In this document: one piece after another, positions 48,428-60,908 of the stretch | Numbering within the stretch: position 1 is the stretch's first letter | How the letters are laid out: every line of letters begins with the position of its first letter | Assembly: GCA_023614405.1 (NCBI GenBank) | Contig: CM042688.1 | Location: 377,009,331 to 377,073,330, forward strand | Direction: 5' to 3' | Source: Avena insularis | Taxonomy: Eukaryota; Streptophyta; Magnoliopsida; Poales; Poaceae | Length of the DNA stretch: 64,000 nt | The notes under the pieces: model-generated | The model's input: only the letters and a program-made list of their open reading frames with translations | Database searches by the model: none | Told to the model about the DNA's origin: nothing | Position numbers and translations under genes: made by a program

Positions 48428-49278
48428 CAGGGCCCTGCCTCCGACGTGGCCCTATTTCGTCGTCGGCCATGCACTCCATCCGCCAGAGGCCACAAAACCG
48501 CGCATCCTCCAGCCACGTGCCCCGTCCGCCGGCGCCGAGCAAGTACCCACACGCTGCCGCCCGTCCTACTTCCCTGATCCTGCACCGACTATGGTCGCCA
48601 TCCCAAGATCTCCGCGTGGCCCCTTCGCTCTCTACTGCCATACGTCGTCTACTCTGGCCCTAAGGAGAAGGTGGCGCAGCTGCAGCCTCAGCCAGTTGTG
48701 GGCCTGCCTGGGAAGCTGTCGTAGCCATGTCGGCAGCTGCTAGTGAAGGAGGGCAGGGCACCGTCCATCCTGTCGTGGCTCCTCCGGCCATCCCCGCTGC
48801 ATGTTCTTTCTTTGCTTGCTTTTTCTTTCTGTGCACATGGTCGCTCTAGTTCGTCAGTCCCAAATCGTGGCACGACTTGAGTTTTTCTGAAGATCGATTT
48901 GGGATACGTTGTACTGCTACGTGTGTTTGGGACTGTGATGCAGCGGATTCTTTCTCATGTAGTACACACGAGATGGACCCAGCGTGCTCTGACGCACCGT
49001 CTTCTGTTAATGACGTTTAAATTCAATGGTATCGGTGTTAATTACTAAAATGTTTATGGTTTTGTTTATAGTTTAGTGTATCCTGGGGCTTGTGCACAAG
49101 TACACTGCACTAAAATTAAGCCGACGCCAGGTTGGGGTGGACCGAAGTCCCACAAACAAAGCAACCATTGACCCCAATTCGTAGGCAGCGGAACGGCAAC
49201 ACATAAGCAGATAGATCCTAGGCAGCAGGATACAATCCAGGCAACCACATGGTGCCAACTCCAACCAAACCGATATCT
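48428..49278. other. Intergenic sequence, no gene recognised
   Basis: GC-rich to about 48860 with short overlapping ORFs on both strands and no recognisable domain, then AT-richer. It is possibly a decayed gene or transposon fragment, but nothing specific supports either. Confidence 0.4.
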
Positions 49279-51995
49279 TATCAACACCCGGATTTTTAAT
49301 CCTAGATGTCTGTTATGCCATACCTCGTAATCCCAGGATTACCATTTTTGCGAGACATAACAGAATTAGTACCACAGTACATCATCCATTACAAACCATA
49401 ATAAGGTCTTACAAATAAAGGATCTCATGATCTAGTCTTAATACAATTCAAGCAGCGGAAAATAAAAGCAGTAGGGGCTCCATCTTTAGAGTCACAGCCA
49501 ATGCTGACGATGGGAGATGATCCTAGTTGTCGTAGACCTCCTGCTGTCCATTATCCTGGTAGTCCTCCTCATAGTCTAGCCACGGAAATAGCCAGGGACG
49601 AAGTCATGAGTACTCTTTAAGTACTCACAAACTATCACTAACAAGTAAGATAGTTCTAATAGGAATCTTAAGCTCTAGGTTTATTTGCAAAAAGTTAGGT
49701 TTATCTCATACTGAGTTTAGAAGTAAAGAAAACTAAGTTAATATTCTAAATCACTTAAGTGGGAACCTAGCTTTCATATCCACAATCCTATTATGGTCAA
49801 GTCAAAGTCATAGTTCAATTCATAAGTTATTTTGAAAATATCTGACGACGGAACAGTATGGTCACTCCAACTATCCATGACCGTAGGCGCGGCTATTCAA
49901 ATAGTTTGACACTCTGCAGAGATGGTACACTTTCACTATAAAATTCGATACATCCGTCAGAGATAACCCTGAATCATCATACTTAGTATGAGGATAATCA
50001 ATCATAACCTTTCAATTACACACTCTAGTATAGGCACCTTCCCTATGAGCTTGGCCTCCCAGCCATGGCCATCTGCCATCCTAGGCACTGCATAGGTGGA
50101 CATTCACACTCACGAGGTAGCCTCAGCTCAACCTCTTTCCGCGAGGGAACCCATACTAAGGCATATAAACTTCCAGTTAAGCCCTACCCAATTCAGGTAT
50201 TGTGGTTGTACGGTAAAATTAGAATGGTATCGCATCCGAACCCAACCATCAGTTTTTATAAAGGGCTAAGGCTCATGCCTCAACATTTTCATCATCAAAT
50301 CCTTTTAGTTTCTCAACACATGTCAAAACATTTCAATAGAATGAATCCTCATTCCAAGGTTTTGATAATCATTTTCGCCAAGCATTCCCATCTAAAGTGA
50401 TCAACTTTTATGCTTAGCATTAGCCACTAAAGTTGAGAGTATTCACTAATGAGGGGTGCTAATCAAGTGTAACTATCCAACTCTAATTTCATGCCTTAGA
50501 ATGACATCTAAGTATAACTAGTTAGGCCTAGTTTTATACTCTTTATGGTATTTATCCTATTTTTCCAATACTCACAAAGCACTAACTAAAAGTAAAGAAC
50601 TTTGGCAAAGTAAAAGAATAAAGCTTGCAGGTAAAACTTGGGATTGGTATAATCAAAGTTGGATAATCAAGCATGCCTAATGCATCTTGCATAGGTTATC
50701 TTGCAAGGATGACTTGCATAGTTAACTTGTAGATTTTGTCTTGCATAGGTATAATACTTGCAAGTGTTAGCTTGCCTTGATTGAAGTTTTCTTCTTCTTC
50801 TTGGTAGTACTCCTCCTCCTCGTATCCAGGATCGATACTATCGTCTATAAATGAACACGGGGTACACAATCACCAAAAAATACTTAACTATTTCTATTTA
50901 GCACACTAAGGCTCACACTTGATGATCTAGCATCATCACAATCATCACATGAAATAAAGACTAAATCTTGTTTATCTTATTTTAGAAAAGTAATTTCTAC
51001 TCATTGAAAAATACTTAAGATTTAATATTCTCCAATTAAAATATTGGATCATGTTGACACATGTCATCACCACACATTCTAATACTTGATAATATGATTT
51101 AAAGTGGTGGTCATATTTTATAAAATTTAAGATTATCATTTAATAGAATTAAAGTGCCTAGAAATGCCTAAATATCATTATTTTGGTACTAGTCCAATGG
51201 TAGTGCCTGCAAACCTAAATATTTTTACATATTTAGATAGATCTTATCAAATGTGATTTTTGAAAGTTGGAATCAACTCAAAAGTATTTATGGTTGATTT
51301 TTGAAAAATGTTTGAAGTTGAAAAAGTCTCTGTCTTGTTATTTTTACTATAGGTGATCTCCAACTCCAAATGGTTTGAATCCAACGGGCTTGGATAGATA
51401 ATTTGAATACCTTTCTAACAAAATTGGAATCATGCAATTTGGTTTAGTGAATATCTTTGGATTGATTTTTTAATCTACTAACAAAAACTGGTTTCAACTA
51501 AAATGGAAAATAACTATTTGAATCACTAGGCTCTGCACGGGAAACTAACTAGGACGGCCCAATCTGCACAGTGCGGCGCAGCGGGCTGCTGACAGAATAG
51601 TCCCACTAGTTAGTGACTCTATCTAATCGAAACAGTATCTTGCAATCTAGGCCGTACGATTAGAACATGATATAACAGCTGAGGTTCATCATCAACGACG
51701 AACAGCCCCGGCGAGGTCTAACCCTAACGCGGCGGTGGGGGTCGTGTGAGGCTCACCAGGGATCCAGCTAGGGTCGGCGATGGGGGCGAACGACGTTGTA
51801 GATGACGGCGGTTCGAACGGTGGTCGCGGCGTCTCTTGGGTCGGCTCCAAACGACGACTCCTCTTCTCCTCTGCAGCGGCGGACTCCGGCCAAATTCCGG
51901 TGGGCTGGTGCTCGCCTTGCTTCAGGAAAGGATGTGGGAGGTTCTGTGAGGAGTGGGGAGTGAGATGGTGTGGTGAATTGAGGCGGGGGTGACCT

Positions 51996-52004
51996 CTATT
52001 TATA
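51996..52004 (-). promoter_or_regulatory. TATA box of the chromovirus LTR
   Basis: The minus strand reads TATAAATAG preceded by a GC-rich stretch and followed by ACCCCCGCCTCAATTCACC, a likely transcription start region. It marks the U3/R boundary about 30 bases further left. Confidence 0.65.
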
Positions 52005-52521
52005 CACTGGCGAGAGGGATAGATTGGGATGGGCTGGCTTCTCCGGCGACGGCGGTACAGCGAGCTATCGGCATGGATGAGGGTAGGGGCGACGCGGTGC
52101 TTCCTGGCGGTCATCACAGGCTTAAAGGCGCGACACGTGGCGGTCTAGAATGGTCGGGCGCGGGCGGTGCTCTGTGCGGAACTGGCGGTGTTCGAGACGG
52201 CGCACGGGGGCTACGGGTCGCGCGGCGGCGAACGGGGATGTCTGGGAGCTAGCTGGTGTCATGGCGAGTGCATGCATGCGTGAAGAGGGCGAGGCGCGGC
52301 GTGTGCGAGCTGGTCAGCTGCGGCGCTCTGGCGCGCTCTCGGGACGGCGCAGAGAAAGTGGGTGCGGCGGTTTTCTGGTGGTCCATGGCTCTCCTGCGGT
52401 CGAGGGATGGACAGGGGGTGGCGGTGGATGGTGGCCTGCCTCCTGGACATCATGGATGAGGGCGGCGCTGTCTGTGGCGAGCGGTCCATGGTCGGCCGGC
52501 GTGGCCAGCTTCGGGCGGCGC

Positions 52522-53916
52522 TGATACGTCCAAAACGTATCTACTTTCCCGAACACTTTTGCTATTGTTTCTCCCCTATACTTGTGTGATTTGGATGCAA
52601 CTAATGCGAACTAACGCTGTTTTCAGCAGAATTGCCTTGGTGTCTACTTTTTGTGCAGAAAATCAACTATCAGGAAAAATCCCGGAAAATATGCCAAAAA
52701 TCCTATTTCACCCGAAGACTCCAGGAGCCAGAATACGAGACGGAGAAGAGCCAGGGGGTGGCCACACCACTTGGTGGTGTAGGCCAGGCCAGGCCACGCC
52801 AGGGGGTGGTGTGGGCCCCCTAGGCACCCCCTCGGCCTCTCTCTTCGCCAATAAGGAGCCTTTTGGCCTAAAAACTTCGGGGGGTTCGACGTTTTTCTAG
52901 AAGGAGTTCCGCTCCGCCACCACCACCAGATTCCATGAAACAGCACCAGAAACTCTGTTCTGGCACCCTGCCGGGACGGGGAATTAGAGGAGATCATCGC
53001 CATCATCATCACCATCGCTTCTCCATCGACCATACATGTTTCCCCCATCTATGAGTGAGTAATCCCCCGCTGTAGGCTATGGGGATGGTAGGGGTTGGAT
53101 GAGATTGTTCATGTAATGGCATCAGATTGTTAGGGCATGGTGCCTAGTATCTTTTATTAGTGCTTTATGACTTTGTTGCGACTTGTTGTGCTTAATGCTT
53201 GTCACTAGGGCCCGAGTGCCATGATTTCAGATCTGAACATGTTATTGATTCATTATGATAGTATTGTTTTTGGTCTTATCTACAAGTTGTATACACACGT
53301 TGTTTTCCGGAACCTATAGCCCCGAAGTGACAGAAATCGGGATAACCAGAAGGGAATGGCTTTGATGTGAAGATCACATGTGTTGATGGAGTGTTAATGC
53401 TTTGCTCCGGTGCTCTATTAAAAGGAGCACCTTAATTGCCAGTAGTTCCCTAGAGGCCCCGCTGCAAACGGGCTGGCAGGACAAAATATGTTGTGCAAGT
53501 TCTCATTGCGAGTACGTATGACTATATATGGAACACATGCCTAGGATTGTCTAGTACTTGGATGCTTTATCTTATTTATCTGTAATTGCCCTATGTTCTG
53601 ATTGCTATGTGAATTGTCTTGTCCATGCAACGCCCGTCCATCCATCTCTATGCCTACCGCACTCGAATCCCACTGTTTACTGCTTTTGTTTCTATTGTCT
53701 TTGCTTTACTACTGCTGTTACTTTACTATTCCTACTACAAAACTGTTGCTACTGATAAACTGCTGTGAGCAAGATTGTTTCTAGGTGCAGCTGAATTGAC
53801 AACTCAGTTGTTAAGGCTGATAAATATTCTTTGGCTCCCCTTGTGTCGAATAAATAAATTGGGTTTCACTTCCCTCGAAAATACTACGATACACCCCCTA
53901 TACTTGTGGGTCATCA
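52522..53916 (+). repeat. 5' LTR of E3
   Basis: 1395 bp, from TGATACGTCC to GGGTCATCA. At 52846-52855 it reads CGCCAATAAG where the other LTR has CGCCTATAAG, so the probable TATA box is damaged. Confidence 0.93.
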
Positions 53917-53927
53917 AGACTATTTTC

Positions 53928-53945
53928 TGGCGCCGTTGCCGGGGA
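53928..53945 (+). other. E3 primer-binding site, tRNA-Asp type
   Basis: TGGCGCCGTTGCCGGGGA lies 12 bases after the 5' LTR. It matches the complement of the 3' end of plant tRNA-Asp and is the least decayed of the three copies here. Confidence 0.85.
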
Positions 53946-54005
53946 GCATAGCTTTATTTATCAAGTTCACTTGGATTCTCTATTGTTCGCTGCTATCCAT
54001 CCATC

Positions 54006-56666
54006 ATGGGTAAGTCTCGTGATGGCAAGGTTCCTATTTTACCATCCACTACAAGAAGAGGTACGGTTCTGAACACCTCTGCTGCTCTTGATTCACCATC
54101 TGTTATAAGTAAGCTCGTTACACCACCACATACACATGCTACACACACTACTACTACTGTTGAATCTAAAACTTTTGATGCTTATGATGCTGCTTCTACT
54201 GTGCTTGATAAGAGTGGTTCATTAGGTCCTTTCCTAGATTCTACGATTGCTAGAACTATGGCTAGAAATACCGAAACTCCTAATGAAGACACTACCACAC
54301 CTGTTAGCTCACCTGAGTCTAGTGAGAGTTATGATATTGAAGAAGATTATGTTGAGATGACCGATGAGTTTGTTAAAGAATGTAAGAACACACATGATAG
54401 GAGCGCTGCTAAGAGTCTCCTTGAGAGGCGTACTATTAGACCCAAATTATATCCTGCTGCTAAGTTTGCTGCTTCTCCATAAACATTACAGATGAAGATT
54501 ATGATTTCTCTCTCGATCTATCTTACATAGCTATTGTCGAGAAAGAACCTTTTTGTGGGACTAAGAATGAAAGTGCGGTAGCACATATGAATGAACTTTC
54601 TACCATGAGTGGCTTGTTTTCTGATGATATTAAGATGCGTACTTACTTTGTTGCTAAGATTTTTCCGTTTTCACTGAAAGGAGAAGCTAAAACTTGGTTT
54701 AGTAATTTACCTCCTGGATCTATTGATAGCCCTGAGTGCTTGATTAGTACTTTCCTGCAGAAATATTTTCCTCCCAGTACTAGACATGATATTTTGCAGG
54801 AACTTTTTGATTTCAAACAGGGAGAAAAAGAGGTATTGCCCAAATCTTGGGCAAGGTTTTGTGCTTTGATTCATGCATAGGCTAGAAGTCCTTTACCTAA
54901 GAATGAGCTACTTGATATATTTTATAATGGACTAACTGAAGAATCTAGGACATACCTAGATAGTTGTGCTGATTGTGTTTTCAGGAATAGGACTCCTAAG
55001 GAAGATGAGGAACTAATGGCTAAAATAAGCAAGAATTATGAAGATTGGACTCCTCCTAAACAAGCTATACCTGAAGTAATTGTACCTGAACCATCTATTC
55101 CTGTGCCTATTCCAACATCAAAGAAGAGGGGAGTTATTGAATTAAATGATGAAGTGATGAATGAAGCTAAGAAATGTCTTAAGAAGAAGGGAATTAAAGC
55201 TGCAGATGTCAATAATTTACCTCCTATAGAAGAATTATGTAAGCCTATTCCCTACTCACCCACTATTGAGGTACACTCTCTCCAACACTTTGATGAAGGT
55301 GATATCCCTTACTCTAAACCTCCTGATCAATGCTTAGAAGAATTTGATATCTTTATTGTTAAGCAAGATAACTTTAATAAAAGGGTGCAAAATCATCTAA
55401 TGGAAAACACTAGAGCTATTGTTGAGTTGAAAGATATTGTGGAAAGAACCTCTAATGATGTTAACATGATTGTTAAACACTTTCAAATGGTTCAAACTCA
55501 AATAGATCAACTCGTTAAAGTGCAAAACGACTTGCTAGTTAATGCTGCTAAAGAAAAACATGCTTATGAAATTAGAACTAGAAGTGGTGCTGCTACCCAG
55601 ATCCTCTATATCTGAGGGCATCCCAAAAGAATTGAGTAGGATTCTCAACAAGCTGAAAATAGTGGTTCTACTCGTAAGAAAAGGAAAAAGAAACATAAAA
55701 CTATTGTAGAACCCTCTGAACCTGCTATAGATCCTAATAGTATATCTATCTCTGATGCTGAAACTGAAAGTGGTAATGAAGAAAATGTTGTTCCTAATGA
55801 AGAAAAGTTGAAGAAGAACCTGAAATCCACACTAAGAATACTAAATACACCAAAGAAGATTTTATTGCTAAGAAACATGGTAGTGAAAGAGAACCTTGGG
55901 TCCAAAAACCTATGCCTTTCCCTAATAAGAAACACAAGTCAAAAGAAGATGAACACTGTAAAAAGTTTTGTGAGTGGATGAAGCCTTTATTCTTGCAAAT
56001 TCCTTTGAGTGATGCTATTAAATTGCCTCCTTACTCAAAGTATATGAAGGACATTGTCTCGAATAAAAGGAAGATCCCTAATGAAGAAATTTCTACTTTG
56101 CTTGCTAATTATTCCTTCAATGGTAAGGTTCCTAAGAAACTTGGAGACCCAGGGATTCCAACTATCCCTTGCTCTATTAAGAACAGTTATGTTAGAACTG
56201 ATTTGTGTGATTTGGGAGCTGGAGTTAGTGTTATGCCTTTCTCTCTCTATAAGAGGCTTCAACTTGAAAAATTAATACCAACTGATATATCTTTGCAAAT
56301 GGCTGATAAATCTACCACTATTCCTGTGGGTATATGTGAGGATGTAACTATTCAGGTGGCTCACAATTGCTTGATATTGACTGATTTTGTTGTGCTTGAA
56401 ATGCCCGAAGATGATAATATGTCTATTATTATTGGGAGACCCTTTCTTAATACTGCAGGAACTGTAATCAAGGAAAGGTGACCTTCAATGTTAATGACAA
56501 GGAACATACTGTCTATTTCACTAAGAAGATTGAAAGGACTTATGGTTTGAATTCAATTGAACATGTTGAAGGCATTCAAGTTGGAGAAATATATTGTCCC
56601 ATACCAAGAGAAAAATTTGAAACTATTATGATTGGGACCATTGCTATCAAGGTTGAGGTAACATAA
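54006..56666 (+). pseudogene. E3 gag-protease gene, several frameshifts and one clear nonsense codon
   Basis: The start is ATG 54006 (MGKSRDGKVPILPS). A one-base loss near 54480 turns ASPINIK into a stop. The gag core follows (FPFSLKGEAKTWFSNLPPGS near 54660), with a TAG at 54878 in place of the Gln codon of E1. The middle region is shifted near 55600 and 55800. The protease lies at about 56150-56481 (DLGAGVSVMPFSLY, IIGRPFLNTAG), and a last frameshift near 56470 moves the end into another frame closing at 56666. Domain content equals E1 and E2, and no polymerase follows. Confidence 0.85.
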
Positions 56667-57518
56667 TCATTAGTGGAGTATAAAGTTTTTTCTCATATGC
56701 AATTGTTTTGGTAGCAAGACTTGATCAACCTTGCTAACAAAAGGATTCCATTGAACAAAACAATGTTTTCATTATGATTATCTCCGTTTATTTCTATCCT
56801 TTGCATTTTAGTTTTTGTTTTCGTTTAGTTTTCTTTGTGTTGTTAGTTGCTTGCATGTTAGAACTTCTGTAGTTCTAGCCTTGTTTTGTCCTTGCATCAT
56901 GTTTCCAAAAGAAAAAAATCTGTCTGTCAGAAAAATCATTCTTCTATTTCTGAAAAAAGCCCAAAAATAAAGTGTCTCGAAAAATTCCAGAAAATTCATA
57001 TTAAATTTTTACGTGAAAAAGGGGCAGAGGAGTACCTGGTAGGTACCAGGGGGGCCCACTAGGCAGGGACACCATGTGGTGGCGCAGCCAGCCCTGGGTG
57101 GCGCCATGCCCTGGTGTGGGCCACCCCTGCCCCCCCACCAACTCTCTCACCTGCCACTTTCTTCTCTCTCCCGAGTAAGCTCCAGTTCATAGCTCAAAAT
57201 CGCGTTCTTTCTGTGCTTGCTCTCAATTTTTTTCGATCTCCTTGCTCAGCCCATCTTTCTTGCTGAAATTTGGAGCATTTGTTCCCTGGTATGTGAATCC
57301 TCCCCTTGTCCAAGTAGATTTGTGTTTAGTGGATTATATGTTGAGTATTTTGCTGCTGTAGGTGACTAGTTATGAGAGCTTGTAAGCTTGTTTGATGCTT
57401 AGAGATATAGTTTCGATGCATGTTTAGGCCTCTTGTAAGTCCCTGCGAGTAGAATCCTTCATTATATTTACTTTGCAATCACTTGTTTAATAGGTGTTTA
57501 AATTTCAGAATACCAAGC
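56667..57518 (+). other. E3 spacer with leader-like sequence and possible intron
   Basis: No coding frame. It contains a C/T-rich leader-like stretch (57135-57180), a CTGGTATGTG donor-like site at about 57287, and TTTAAATTTCAG, an acceptor-like site ending at 57508, eleven bases before the next ATG. Confidence 0.5.
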
Positions 57519-58631
57519 ATGAACAACCATACTTTTGGAGAGATATTTGAGGGTGATGCACCTAGGAGGTTGAGGCCCTCAAGAACAGCCTCTCAAGCTA
57601 GGACATCATACAATTAAGACCTCATTGCAACACGTATTAGCAGTGAAAGGGATGATGGAGATGCTCACCCATCCTCTTTTCCTTGTTTTACTTTCTTGCA
57701 AGCTGCAGGTATTCTTGATGATTTCTTGCTACTGATTGAGAGGGTTGGTTTGACCTCTTATATGCAAGATGAGAGTGCACAATACGCTATGCTCACCAAA
57801 ACTTTTGTTGAGAGCTTCGCGTTTACTAACACACCCTATCAATCTACTGTCTCTTTTAAAATCTATGATATGCCCTTCACCATGCCTTTGGAGAGATTTT
57901 GCAGTATTGTAGGTGAGCGTATGACAGGGACCGTGAAGAAAATTCAAGGGCGACCCGCTGATTTGTTGGAGCTTTACCGAGGGGTGACCAATGATGATGA
58001 CAGCGTGGCGCAACGCGGAAAGATAAGAAATATCCAACTCCCCGCTCTTAGATACTTTGCATACTATCTTGCTACTAGTGTACTGGGTAGGGAGAACACT
58101 AGTAATATCTCCAACTATCATTTAGCATTCCTTGCTGCTGCGCTTAACAATGATACTCGGTACAATCTTGGCTCGCTTATTGTTCGCCGCCTAGCTGCTA
58201 GGGGGCCTATCTATGGGGGCATCATTGTCTCGCGTGTAGTCAATGCATTAGGTCTTTCGGTGGATCCCGATGATGCTATGCTAGCACCACAGAGGCTTGA
58301 CCTTGTTGCCATGAAAACTCATCACTTTGTCACTGCTACCTCTGATTTGAACAATCTAGTATATAGGATGCTTTTCGCTGACGGGGATGAAAGGGAGATC
58401 CTTTTGCCACATCCTGCTTTGTTTAGTGTTCACAGGAGACCGTGGCCGCGTTCCAAGGAGGAGGTGGACGAGCAGCTTCGCATGCTGGGTTTCCACGAGC
58501 AGCACCAGGAGGATGTGCCCTCCTATGATTACTCCGCACATTACGGAGGGACGTACTCGAGCGTGCACCAGGACAAGGGGACCTCCTCGTCGTACCACGG
58601 TGACACTTCATTTTGGCCAGCTTGGGATTGA
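57519..58631 (+). pseudogene. E3 env-position ORF (Athila-ORF-like protein), one stop
   Basis: The start is ATG 57519 (MNNHTFGEIFEGDAPRR). One TAA near 57614 interrupts the N-terminal part; from 57696 the frame is open for 311 codons to PAWD and the stop at 58629. Conserved blocks are FLQAAGILDDFLLL, MPLERFCSIVGERM, IQGRPADLLELYRG, IRNIQLPALRYFAYYLATS and a hydrophilic C-terminus (RSKEEVDEQLRMLGFH). It is the better copy of the E2 ORF. No signal peptide or transmembrane helix is evident. It occupies the place where Athila elements carry an env-like gene. Its function is unknown; it may act in RNA packaging or chromatin targeting, but nothing here shows this. Confidence 0.72.
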
Positions 58632-60907
58632 TACCCACTTAGGCCAAAAGCCTAAGCTTGGGGGGAGGTACGCCGACACCGCACTCATCTCCACATCATG
58701 TTGCGTCGATACTTTGTATATTCATGTTTTCGTTCTCTTTTTAGTTTTCGTTCTTCTTTGCTTTTGCTCTCTAAAAACACAAAAATACCAAAAATATTTT
58801 GTTATTTCTCTTTGGTTTGCTTCTTCTTTTTGCCTTAGTTTGTTTTTCCCTTTTTGCTTTGTTTGAACTATTCGAGAAAACCAAAAAGAATTTTTCTTTG
58901 TTTGTTTTTTCCCTTTTGGTTCTTGTTTAAAACTCGAAAACACCAAAAATATTTTTTGTTCTTCTTTGGTTTTTGCGAGTTTGCTACAGGGTTCGGCAGT
59001 TCTCAGTGGAATATTGGTTTCATATTATTATTCAGGCCACACAAGTGAAGAGCAATAATGAGGATTAATGACAACTTGAGGCGTGGTAAGAGGCTGGTAA
59101 CGAACTCTATTTGTTTTCATTTTTGTACATATACTCATCATTGTGAGCTTGCTTAGTCCGTTCATGTAGAGTGTATGTTTTCTTTGGATGCTTAATAGTT
59201 CTTGCTTTCTTATGATTAGCTCTAGCTCGCTAATAGTTTGTAGCATGTCTTATGAATGTTTTCTTGCATTGCCCTATTCATAAATTGGTATGACACCATG
59301 GTATCCTCCTCTGAATGTTTCATTTGAATTGACTTGGCACATGCTCACGCATGCACATGACTGTAATAATTAGTTAAGCCTTGACGAATTATTTTGCCTT
59401 GAGGATCTTGAATCACTTTCATGCCATGAGTAGTCTTGTTTTGTTGCAAGCATGATAATGACAGCTATTGCTCTCTCGTTTGTCGCTCCCTTACTGTTGC
59501 TAGCCTTCACTTCCACTGAGTGTTTTACTCATGTTTCCAACTTCCTAAACCAAATATTTCCAAAGTGTCCACCATACCTACCTATTAGCATCATTTGCTA
59601 CTTCTGTGCATATTTAATATGCCTTGTTTTCTTCCGAATAAATGTTTGCTTGTTATGGGAAAATTAGTTAGTAAAGCTCTCACGAACTTGATGGCACACT
59701 TTATTTTCCGCACTTAATAAACCTGAACCATTGTGAACTCTCCATGAAAGTTATATGCTTTCAACACGGTGTCACGGGGAACGCTTTCAACACTTGTAAA
59801 TATATACCCAGTTGATACCTTACTCTTTTGTTTGCGGATGTCGTCGGTGTGAAATAAAAGGGGAGCTTGTAAGTCCATGGAGTTATGTATGTGTGTTAGA
59901 TAAACGCCTGGGCCGTTGGTCTAATCCATGCTGACATGGTGGAAACCTGCAGCGTAACCATAATGATATCTATGAAGCATTCTTCTTATAAAAAATAAAA
60001 AAAAGAGAGATAGCTATTGAGAAAAAGAAAAAAAGAGTTTTATGAAAAGAGGAAAGAGAGAAAAAAGGACCATTTTCCCATGGTAAATAAGAAGATTGCT
60101 GAGATACTCATTGTCTGCTTGCCTTATCATTTTGATATGGGGATTCTTTCATATCATCGGACAAGGGGTACCCCGTTGGCTGTTCTCAATGATACACACA
60201 TACTTACGATGACAAGAACTTACCGGTAACTAAAGTTGAGTAGCATGAGGAGCGGCCCTCGTACTCAAGGGACTTGGGATTTTCAGTTTATAGTCTGTCA
60301 AGCATATAACTCAGGTTGGACCTCACTTTCACCTTAACCATATTAAAGATGCTTATGATAGGGGCAATGAGAGCTCAAAGCTAATGAGTACCATACTTTC
60401 TGCATTTGGAAGCCTTCCAAAATTATTCAAAACCTTTTTCTTCTACTTGTTGAGTCTCCACATATTCTTTGAGAACCTTCTTGAGAGCATAGTTGTCATT
60501 CTTTGTGTTTGTTCCATTACTTGGTTATTTGTGTTATGACTTTGATGCTTGTATCTTTGATATCTTTACTTCTAGTCATCACTTGAACTTCAGAGGTGCC
60601 TTGGCATTCATAATCAAAGGCAAGCGAGATACCACTCTATCATACCTTTCTATGAGCATTGTAATGTTGCTTATGTTTGTGCTTCGTGCTACTTATTATT
60701 CTTGAGTTGGAATCTCTTCATAGCTTGCAATGACTATTAAGTAGACTCAGTTGCATACTCTTTATTATGAATTGTCCAAGTAGTTGATCACAATGCTGAG
60801 AATATTTACATCATATGAAGCAAATGTGTTCGTGAAAGTTCTTTTATCGCACTCAGTTTTCAACTGAATTGCTTGAGGACAAGCAATAAGCTAAGCTTGG
60901 GGGGAGG
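58632..60907 (+). other. E3 non-coding 3' internal region with two polypurine tracts
   Basis: It begins with a CTTAGGC...GCCTAAG hairpin and CTAAGCTTGGGGGGAGGT at 58652-58669. T-rich repeats follow with AAATATTTT motifs, and an A/G-rich stretch at 59990-60070. The region ends with the same purine tract at 60891-60908 against the 3' LTR. No coding frame is convincing. Confidence 0.65.
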
Positions 60908-60908
60908 T
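60891..60908 (+). other. E3 polypurine tract
   Basis: CTAAGCTTGGGGGGAGGT directly precedes the 3' LTR; its last T is the LTR start. This is the expected position of the plus-strand primer. Confidence 0.88.

Noticed and set aside
48340..48663. GC-rich ORFs on both strands
   Set aside because: No conserved motif, no splice structure, and partial overlap with the inverted-repeat element.
51692..52524. Overlapping Ala/Arg/Gly-rich ORFs on both strands
   Set aside because: They lie in the GC-rich U3/R part of the chromovirus LTR around its TATA box and have no domain; the composition explains them.
57519..58631. Calling the env-position ORF a true envelope protein
   Set aside because: No signal peptide, no transmembrane anchor and no cleavage-like motif was seen; only the genomic position suggests env.
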